DNA of 60,163 nucleotides from Flavobacterium sasangense DSM 21067 (GTDB lineage: Bacteria; Bacteroidota; Bacteroidia; Flavobacteriales; Flavobacteriaceae): positions 1 to 60,163 of the forward strand of contig NZ_JMLU01000023.1 of NCBI RefSeq assembly GCF_000686885.1, read 5' to 3'. Within the stretch, counting starts at the first letter, position 1; every line of letters begins with the position of its first letter. Below, one piece after another: positions 54,247-60,163 of this stretch. Under the pieces are notes generated by a model. That model was not told the origin of the DNA. It did no database searches and was given only the letters and a program-made list of their open reading frames with translations. The translations under genes were made by a program, and so were the position numbers.

Positions 54247-57240
54247 ATGTCATTATTTCAAAAGTCTGTAGTTTCAAAATATATACAAGCCCAAAACAAA
54301 GAAGTTTTATCTAAAAAATGGAATGATTTTACTAATCATTTCCACAATGCTACCATTCAAGGTAATATCAGAAACAGCAAAGAAGAACAATACCAAGAAG
54401 GCTTTTTAAGAGATTTATTTGTATCTATTTTAGGGTACACTTTAAATCCTGATGCAAATTTTAATTTGACAACAGAATTAAAAAACATTAAGGATAGCAA
54501 AAAAGCTGATGGTGCTATTATTATTGCAGATAAAGTAAAAGCTGTAATTGAACTGAAAGGTACTAATACCACAGATTTAGGTAAAATTGAAACTCAAGCA
54601 TTTGGATACAAGAACAATCAAAAAGGATGCACCTATGTAATCACTTCCAATTTTGAGAAAATACGTTTTTACATTGATAATGCTATTGAACATATCGAGT
54701 TCAACCTATTTACACTAACCCAAGAAGAATTTAATTTATTATTTCTTTGTCTAGCTTATGAAAACATCAATCTTGATATAGCTAAAAAAATAAAAGATGA
54801 ATCAGTTAGTGAAGAGGATGTAATAACTAAAAAACTTTATAAAGATTATTCACTTTTCAAAAGAGAGTTGTATCATAATTTGGTGGCACTAAACCCACAA
54901 TATGAACCTTTGGAGTTGTTTAAAAAATCACAAAAATTATTAGATAGATTTTTATTTATATTTTTTGCAGAAGATAGAAACTTACTCCCTACCAACTTAA
55001 TTTTTAGAATCAATAAAGAGTGGAAACAATTGCAACAAATGCGTATTGAAGTTTCACTATATGAGAGATATAAAATATACTTTAATGACTTGAATGTAGG
55101 AGCTAAAGTAGCTTTGCCAGCATTTAGTCAAACACACGGAACTGAAAAAGAAGAACATCAAATATTTGCTTATAATGGTGGATTGTTCAAAAATGATGAT
55201 TTATTAGATAGCTTATTAATTGATGATGAAGTATTATACAATCATACAGAAAAGCTAAGTCATTATGATTTTGCAAGTGAAGTTGATGTTAATATTTTAG
55301 GACATATTTTTGAAAACTCTCTAAATGAGCTAGATGAAATAAAAGCCCAATTAGAAGGTACTGCAATTGATAAATCTAAAACCAAGCGTAAAAAAGATGG
55401 TGTTTTTTACACTCCAAAGTATATTACTAAATACATAGTTGAAAATACAATTGGTAAACTTTGCGAAGCTAAGAAACTAGAATTATCAATCAATGAAGAA
55501 GATTATACCATTGATAAGAAAAGACAGAAAAAAACCATTCAAGGTCTAGTTGAAAAAATTGATTCATACAGAAAATGGCTGTTACAAATAACTATTTGTG
55601 ACCCAGCTTGTGGTAGTGGAGCTTTCCTGAACCAAGCATTAGATTTTTTGATTGAAGAACATAAATATTTAGATGAGTTACAAGCCAAATTATTTGGTGA
55701 TGCTTTGGTTTTAAGTGATATTGAAAATAGTATTTTAGAAAATAACTTATTTGGAGTTGACCTTAATGAAGAAAGTGTTGAAATTGCCAAGCTATCTTTA
55801 TGGTTAAGAACTGCTCAACCTAACAGAAAATTAAATGATTTAAGTGCCAATATTAAATGTGGCAACTCCTTAATTGATGCTGTTGAAATAGCTGGAGAAA
55901 AAGCTTTTAATTGGCAACAAGCCTTTCCTAAAGTGTTTGAAAAAGGTGGTTTTGATGTGATTATTGGAAATCCTCCTTATGTGGTTTATATTAAATCAAT
56001 TGTTGGAAATTCTACCATAGATTATATTATTAAAAATTATAAGTGTGCAGAATATAATCCAAACACGTATGCTCTATTTACTGAGCTTGGAACTAAAATT
56101 TTAAAAACTAATGGTTTCTTAGGTTTCATAATTCCAAATAGTTGGATGCAAAACAAATATTTTTCAAATATGAGAGATTTTGTTTATGGATTACAAGTGA
56201 ATGAAATAGTATATTTAAAAAATACTGCTTTTCAGGAAATTGTTGAAACTGTAGTATTAATATTTGAAAATAGAATTAGAATTTCAGAAAAAATTAAGCT
56301 TACTAGTGAAATTGTTGAAGATAAATTTATTTTTCAAACTTTTGATATTCAAAAATATAAAAATGGTTATAATCCATTTATTGAGACAACAGATAGTATT
56401 ATTGATAAGATGAATATCAATACGAGTCTTAAAAATTATGCAATTATCTACAGAGGTCTTGAAACAAAAGATAATCAAAAATGGATTGTTACTGATAAAT
56501 TAGATGATAACCACAAGCCTATTTTGTTAGGTAAAGATGTCAATAAGTATTCAACAAATTATAGTGGTTCATATGTCAACTTTATCAAAAAAGAAATGAA
56601 AAGTAATGCTAATGAAGAATATTATAATAGAGCTAAAATATTTATGAGAAGGACAGGCTCTTACATAATTGCAGATATTGATTTGACAAAGGCTATGGCA
56701 TTAAAGAACTTATATTTAATTATTCCAAATGATGAAGATAATATCTACAGTATTGTAGCTCAATTGAACTCTAAACTTTTCAATTATTACCATAAAGCAA
56801 AATCTTCAGGAGAAAATAAAGCATTTGCTCAATTTACAGGTGAATATATTGAATCATTTCCTTGCAAAATGAATAATGAGTTCAACAACAAATTTAAAAA
56901 TCTAGTGCAAAAAATAACATCAAGCAATTCAGAATTACTTGAACAATCCCAAAAATTCCAAAGAACCATTAAAAGAAAATTTGATGTAGTGAGTTTGCCT
57001 AAAAAATTGCAAGAATGGTATTTGTTGGGCTATCCTGAATTTATTAAAGAATTGGGTAAGCTAAAAGCAAAATTAACTTTATCAGAAGAAGCTGAGTGGG
57101 AGGAGTATTTTGTTTCAGAAGCTACCAAAGTGATGAAAATTAGATATGAAATTTTAACCACTGATGAAGCTATAGATAAAATGGTTTATGAGTTATATGG
57201 ATTAACAAAAGAAGAGATTAGTATAATTGAAAATAGTTAA
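54247..57240 (+). CDS. Type IIG restriction-modification enzyme (Eco57I-like)
   Basis: A single-chain defence enzyme of 997 residues that cuts and methylates DNA. N-terminal nuclease of PD-(D/E)xK type: D88 (in SKKADGAII) and E102-L-K104 (VIELKGTN). Then the N6-adenine methyltransferase: SAM motif I DPACGSGAFLNQA (D452) and catalytic N575-P-P-Y578 (IIGNPPYVVY). The C-terminal 350 residues are the TaqI-like target-recognition part (YRGLETKDNQKW, KGKDVNKY-like LLGKDVNKY). No separate specificity or methylase gene is needed. It heads a plus-strand run of small genes, starting 2 bases after its stop. Confidence 0.92.
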   Translation: MSLFQKSVVSKYIQAQNKEVLSKKWNDFTNHFHNATIQGNIRNSKEEQYQEGFLRDLFVSILGYTLNPDANFNLTTELKNIKDSKKADGAIIIADKVKAVIELKGTNTTDLGKIETQAFGYKNNQKGCTYVITSNFEKIRFYIDNAIEHIEFNLFTLTQEEFNLLFLCLAYENINLDIAKKIKDESVSEEDVITKKLYKDYSLFKRELYHNLVALNPQYEPLELFKKSQKLLDRFLFIFFAEDRNLLPTNLIFRINKEWKQLQQMRIEVSLYERYKIYFNDLNVGAKVALPAFSQTHGTEKEEHQIFAYNGGLFKNDDLLDSLLIDDEVLYNHTEKLSHYDFASEVDVNILGHIFENSLNELDEIKAQLEGTAIDKSKTKRKKDGVFYTPKYITKYIVENTIGKLCEAKKLELSINEEDYTIDKKRQKKTIQGLVEKIDSYRKWLLQITICDPACGSGAFLNQALDFLIEEHKYLDELQAKLFGDALVLSDIENSILENNLFGVDLNEESVEIAKLSLWLRTAQPNRKLNDLSANIKCGNSLIDAVEIAGEKAFNWQQAFPKVFEKGGFDVIIGNPPYVVYIKSIVGNSTIDYIIKNYKCAEYNPNTYALFTELGTKILKTNGFLGFIIPNSWMQNKYFSNMRDFVYGLQVNEIVYLKNTAFQEIVETVVLIFENRIRISEKIKLTSEIVEDKFIFQTFDIQKYKNGYNPFIETTDSIIDKMNINTSLKNYAIIYRGLETKDNQKWIVTDKLDDNHKPILLGKDVNKYSTNYSGSYVNFIKKEMKSNANEEYYNRAKIFMRRTGSYIIADIDLTKAMALKNLYLIIPNDEDNIYSIVAQLNSKLFNYYHKAKSSGENKAFAQFTGEYIESFPCKMNNEFNNKFKNLVQKITSSNSELLEQSQKFQRTIKRKFDVVSLPKKLQEWYLLGYPEFIKELGKLKAKLTLSEEAEWEEYFVSEATKVMKIRYEILTTDEAIDKMVYELYGLTKEEISIIENS

Positions 57241-57242
57241 TT

Positions 57243-57395
57243 ATGGAAAAATATATTTTAGTAGAACATCAAAACAATAAAACTTTCACAGAGTTAGTAA
57301 ATCAAAAAATTGCAGAGGGTTATTTGCCACAAGGTGGTATTGCAGTTTATGACAACTTCTTTATTCAAGCTATGATTTTAAAAGAACATTTATGA
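57243..57395 (+). CDS. DUF1737 domain protein (50 aa)
   Basis: A 50-residue protein from ATG 57243 (MEKYILVEHQNNKTF). The core FTELVNQKIAEGYLPQGGIAV matches DUF1737 ('L-x-x-x-V-N-x-x-I-x-x-G-x-x-P-x-G-G'). The family is small and of unknown role. It overlaps the next gene as ATGA at 57392-57395, and is 2 bases after the restriction enzyme. Confidence 0.8.
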   Translation: MEKYILVEHQNNKTFTELVNQKIAEGYLPQGGIAVYDNFFIQAMILKEHL

Positions 57396-57673
57396 TACAA
57401 AAATATACCAAACAAGAATTTGAAGCATTAGATTTTGATACAAAATGTGTAGTGATGGAAACATTACTAACAGATGATTATTTTTCAGGTCAAATGGATA
57501 TTGATTTCTATTTTGTAGAAGATGAAAATAGTACAATTCTACCACCTAAAACAAAAGAACAAGAGGACAGAGAAGAGAGAGAATTCAATGCGTTGATACA
57601 AAAACTAACTGATAAATTATTTGGCAACAATGATGAAATTGAATTAGATATTGAAGAAATTTTGAATAGTTAA
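57392..57673 (+). CDS. Acidic hypothetical protein (93 aa)
   Basis: A 93-residue protein rich in Asp and Glu (MIQKYTKQEFEALDFD, then VEDENSTILPPKTKEQEDREERE, and FGNNDEIELDIEEILNS). It is probably helical and highly negative, as are many immunity or DNA-mimic proteins; that comparison is only charge-based. It overlaps the DUF1737 gene by four bases, so the two are coupled. Confidence 0.7.
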   Translation: MIQKYTKQEFEALDFDTKCVVMETLLTDDYFSGQMDIDFYFVEDENSTILPPKTKEQEDREEREFNALIQKLTDKLFGNNDEIELDIEEILNS

Positions 57674-57676
57674 TAA

Positions 57677-58273
57677 ATGAAACTATGGACTATACAACCC
57701 ATTTTTTGGTATGAAAAATTGTTAGAAAATGGTTTCATCTATGGAGATGTAAATTTATCTAATGTAGATGATAATTTTTTATATGCTTACACTTGGCTCT
57801 TGCAACAAATGTAAAGCAAGGTTTCAAAAAAGCCATTTGAAAATGCTACACCCATTTGGGCTTGGCATCAATATAGAAGTGAACAAAAAAAGAGACCAGA
57901 TTTAAGGTCAAGTCATTTAACAAAAGGCACAAAAGGAGTTAGAATAGAGTTATGTAAAAATGAAAATGAAGTGTTACTTTCAGATTATGATTTATGGCAT
58001 CATCCATTAAATTATTGGTGCATCCATGATAATGAAAAACAAGAGAATGAATTTGATAAATTGTTAGAAACTGAAAAAGTAAATTTTATTGATAAAGAAA
58101 ATTATACACTTATTCTAAAAAACAAAGTGGAAGAAAGTTGGCACAAAATTTTTGACCTAAACTATGCAACGGAATATGCAGCTCATAAAAAAGAACAAAA
58201 ATCTATACAAGCAACTTTTTGGAAACTATCTGTTGAAGAAATTATAAAAGTAGATTATTTTACAGCAAAATAG
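57677..58273 (+). pseudogene. DUF3841-like gene with in-frame stop
   Basis: The frame starts ATG 57677 (MKLWTIQPIFWYEKLLENG) and runs to a stop, TAA, at 57812-57814 after 45 residues. The same frame then stays open to 58273. The second part (PIWAWHQYRSEQKKRPDLRS, VRIELCKNENEVLLSDYDLW, HHPLNYWCIHD) completes the DUF3841 pattern, so one gene of about 198 codons was cut by a nonsense codon, or reading continues through it. ATG 57971 could begin a C-terminal piece. DUF3841 is of unknown function. Confidence 0.75.
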
Positions 58274-58296
58274 AATAAATAATAAAACTAAGCAAA

Positions 58297-58434
58297 ATGG
58301 TAAAAGCAATAATTAACTGGTTTAAAAACTACTACAATAAAGAGATAGATTACACTTTTGAAATAGAATTTTCAATTTATGATGTGATACTGTTAATTAT
58401 AATATTACTAGTGGTTTTTAAAATATTCTTTTAA
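58297..58434 (+). CDS. Small membrane protein (45 aa)
   Basis: A 45-residue frame starting MVKAIINWFKNYY at ATG 58297, with one membrane helix at about 28-44 (YDVILLIIILLVVFK). It starts 23 bases after the DUF3841 stop and ends 2 bases before the next gene. The function is unknown. Confidence 0.65.
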   Translation: MVKAIINWFKNYYNKEIDYTFEIEFSIYDVILLIIILLVVFKIFF

Positions 58435-58436
58435 AA

Positions 58437-59228
58437 ATGGGTTGTGATATTTCCATATTAAGCAAACACAATTTAAACATTTCCAATGTTGAAACTCTTG
58501 CTGTTGACTTATCAGAAAGGCTTAACCTAAATATTGATTATGGGTATTATACAACCAAAGAGTATAATGAATTATTAGGTGTTGATTTTGATAATGAACT
58601 CATACAATTAGGTTCTATTAGAAAAACTAAAGCTGATGCAAGATACTTATTAGTAGATGAAAATTACCAAAAGAAACAATTGTATCAAAAGTATGGTGAC
58701 CAATTATTTAATAAAGTGGAATATTGGAGTTGGTACAAAGAATACATGCCAGATGAAGAAGAAATTTTAGAAGAAAAGAAAGATATTACATTAGCTTACT
58801 ATTTTCTAGATAGTGTTGATAGTACAAATGCAGAAGGCTATATGAATATTCATGATAAAATTCTAATGAATGATTTATACTACTTTTCAAGATGGTGGAG
58901 TTTCTGTAATGCAATGCAAACAAATGAAGGATTTGATGACAGATACACCCAAACATTTAGAAAACAAATCATGAAAAGTACTTTGGCTCTTGGAGGAGAT
59001 AAAGCCTACTTTGTAAATGACCAATGCAACCATTTAAAAGGAGTTGGACAAGGAAATGAAATCTACTACAGTTGGAATGAACTAGAAGAATTCATTAATT
59101 CAAGACCAATTTTAGAGGTAATATCCATTTCTAAAATAGCATTAGACCCAACTTATAAAAATGAAGTCAGCAAAAAAATAGATAGAAATTTGGCTTTTGT
59201 TGATGATTTTAAAGATATAAAAGAGTAA
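58437..59228 (+). CDS. Unrecognised hypothetical protein (263 aa)
   Basis: A 263-residue soluble protein (MGCDISILSKHNLNISNV). It is alpha/beta with many aromatic residues (VEYWSWYKEYM, YYFSRWWSFCNAM). The start 'MGCDI' and the later FVNDQCNHLKGVGQG are the parts to search with. It lies in one run with the small membrane protein (2-base gap) and the McrB-like remnant (2-base gap), so the three are cotranscribed. No name can be given. Confidence 0.7.
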   Translation: MGCDISILSKHNLNISNVETLAVDLSERLNLNIDYGYYTTKEYNELLGVDFDNELIQLGSIRKTKADARYLLVDENYQKKQLYQKYGDQLFNKVEYWSWYKEYMPDEEEILEEKKDITLAYYFLDSVDSTNAEGYMNIHDKILMNDLYYFSRWWSFCNAMQTNEGFDDRYTQTFRKQIMKSTLALGGDKAYFVNDQCNHLKGVGQGNEIYYSWNELEEFINSRPILEVISISKIALDPTYKNEVSKKIDRNLAFVDDFKDIKE

Positions 59229-59230
59229 AA

Positions 59231-59827
59231 ATGAATGAATTTGAAATAAAAACATTAAGAGATTGCACCATTAAAGCAATTGAACACCTTGATAAAAACC
59301 CTTGGGATTCTAAGAATAATAGTAGGACTGGTGATTTAGTTTATAAAGGAAAATTATACCCAACAAAACCTGTATTATGGGAAATAGAGAAGCAAATTGA
59401 AAATGAAAATTTAGATGTAAAGATACCTTCACTTTCTGGTGGTGAGGCAATTTTTCAATTTTTTGAAAAACTAGGATTTGAGATACAAAGAAAGGAATTT
59501 ATTAAAACTAATAGTTTGGAAAAGCTAGTAGAAAGTTATATTAAAACTTTGAGATTGAAAGGTGACCCAAACGAATCATACAAATGGGATGCTGTTGAAC
59601 ATTTTCAAAAACATTGGAATATTGATGCAATAGATTTTTATAAAATGTTCTCAGAAGCATTTAGGAAAGTTTCAAACTTACTTTATCAAAACTCTTGGGG
59701 ATTTATTAGTAAAATAGCTCAAAATTTTCCTGAAGATACTAGGCAAATGTTTAGGATTCTGTATGATGAAAATATTGATTTAGCAAATAGATTTGAGACA
59801 TTTAAAATCAAGTCTGAGGAATTGTAA
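59231..59827 (+). CDS. McrB-like protein N-terminal remnant, cut by an IS3-family insertion
   Basis: 198 residues, MNEFEIKTLRDCTIKAIEHL. The first half (LVYKGKLYPTKPVLWEIEKQ, SLSGGEAIFQFFEKLGFEI) resembles DNA-binding N-terminal domains of McrA/McrB-type restriction proteins. The second half (YKWDAVEHFQKHWNID, FPEDTRQMFRILYDENIDL, RFETFKIKSEEL) matches my memory of the region just before the AAA+ GTPase part of McrB. The frame ends at a TAA formed with the IS end (59823 on), so the GTPase domain is missing here; it may lie past the IS. Confidence 0.7.
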   Translation: MNEFEIKTLRDCTIKAIEHLDKNPWDSKNNSRTGDLVYKGKLYPTKPVLWEIEKQIENENLDVKIPSLSGGEAIFQFFEKLGFEIQRKEFIKTNSLEKLVESYIKTLRLKGDPNESYKWDAVEHFQKHWNIDAIDFYKMFSEAFRKVSNLLYQNSWGFISKIAQNFPEDTRQMFRILYDENIDLANRFETFKIKSEEL

Positions 59828-60163
59828 ATCGTCAGCAAAAAGTGGACTGATTTAGTTCAAAACTAAGAGAGTGTTTTCAAAAATTATTAACTTTGAAATA
59901 GTATGAAAACACCTAAGAAAAAAACAGCAGAGAATTTCATCAAAGACATTCGTAGAAATACACGAAGAATCTTTAGTTCCGAACAGAAAATCCAAATTGT
60001 AATGGAAGCTTTACGTGCAGAAATGTCAGTTGCAGAATTATGTCGTAAGTATTCAATTAATGAATCTCAGTTTTACAAATGGAATAAAGAGTTTTTAGAA
60101 GCTGGTAAAAAGCGTTTAGCAGGCGATACCACAAGGGAAGCCACAAGTGATGAAGTAGTAGAA
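59823..60163 (+). mobile_element. IS3-family insertion sequence, left end
   Basis: The proposed end begins TGTAAATCGTCAGC, a TG-type end followed by the AAAAAGTGGACT stretch seen at the tips of many IS3 elements. OrfA starts 80 bases in. The element interrupts the McrB-like gene at codon 198. The right end, orfB and the target duplication are outside the window. Confidence 0.65.
59903..60163 (+). CDS. IS3-family transposase OrfA, N-terminal 87 residues (partial)
   Basis: The frame from ATG 59903 runs off the window edge (87 codons). The helix-turn-helix is visible: RRIFSSEQKIQIVMEALRAE, MSVAELCRKYSINESQFYKW, NKEFLEAGKKRL, as in Transposase_8 OrfA proteins. OrfA binds the ends and is fused to OrfB by frameshift in this family. 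A -7 box TAACTTTG lies at 59888-59895. Confidence 0.85.
   Translation, partial: MKTPKKKTAENFIKDIRRNTRRIFSSEQKIQIVMEALRAEMSVAELCRKYSINESQFYKWNKEFLEAGKKRLAGDTTREATSDEVVE

Larger units (their letters stand above)
49718..60163. mobile_element. Genomic island (left part; continues beyond the window)
   Basis: A run of accessory genes starting at the tRNA-like fragment: orphan genes with an XRE regulator, a RadC-like protein, a type IIG restriction-modification enzyme, a McrB-like remnant and an IS3 element. No core gene occurs after 49478. The integrase and the restored tRNA should lie outside the window to the right. Boundary and nature are inferred. Confidence 0.55.

Noticed and set aside
1..60163. 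CRISPR arrays
   Set aside because: No regularly spaced repeats of 25-40 bases with unique spacers were seen; the FN3 copies and AATTAGACAA runs do not fit.

Overview
The window is chromosomal DNA of a Flavobacteriaceae bacterium, probably Flavobacterium or a close relative. The evidence is very AT-rich DNA, secreted proteins ending in type IX secretion (T9SS) sorting domains of both type A and type B, starts without Shine-Dalgarno sequences, and several promoters of the Bacteroidetes form TTG-N17-24-TAnnTTTG. All identifications were made by reading motifs and remembered family features; no database search was run.

Layout. 1-245 is the end of an IS982-like insertion sequence. 633-49478 is mostly core chromosome: a secreted Vps10-like T9SS protein, dgt, small membrane and hypothetical genes, nrdA-nrdB (class Ia ribonucleotide reductase), a DUF3109 protein, MarC, an operon of HupE / dCMP deaminase / S41 protease / hypothetical, TerB-like, fbp, GNAT-aspartate kinase, a large outer-membrane protein, a T9SS type B giant followed by an enoyl-CoA hydratase and a tiny membrane protein, queD, AIM24, an FAD oxidase-mtgA-SDR run, a thioredoxin-like protein, DedA, a dicarboxylate symporter, a reprolysin-like metallopeptidase, an S9 peptidase, a zincin, and the lipid block DUF177-rpmF-fabH-accB-accC, then pdxA and ribE (divergent) and a PID-CTERM-like peptide. 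Nucleotide supply (dgt, nrdAB, dCMP deaminase) and surface or secreted hydrolysis are recurring themes.

From about 49700 the character changes. A 20-bp piece that looks like the 3' end of a tRNA lies exactly at the change, and everything to its right is accessory DNA, read here as a genomic island whose other end lies outside the window. It has two modules. The left module (49805-52311) is an operon of four unrecognised genes with a divergent XRE regulator and two copies of a 17-bp operator. The right module (54247-60163) is a type IIG restriction-modification enzyme, a string of small orphan genes (DUF1737, a DUF3841 gene with an internal stop, others), and the N-terminal part of a McrB-like restriction protein cut off by an IS3-family element that runs off the window. 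Between them are a RadC-type JAB protein and other genes typical of mobile elements.

The items most worth a second look are the XRE/twin-operator cassette, the tRNA-fragment boundary, the IS-broken McrB-like gene, a promoter-to-terminator small RNA candidate at about 7371-7485, and a perfect hairpin that buries the GTG start codon of the dicarboxylate symporter.
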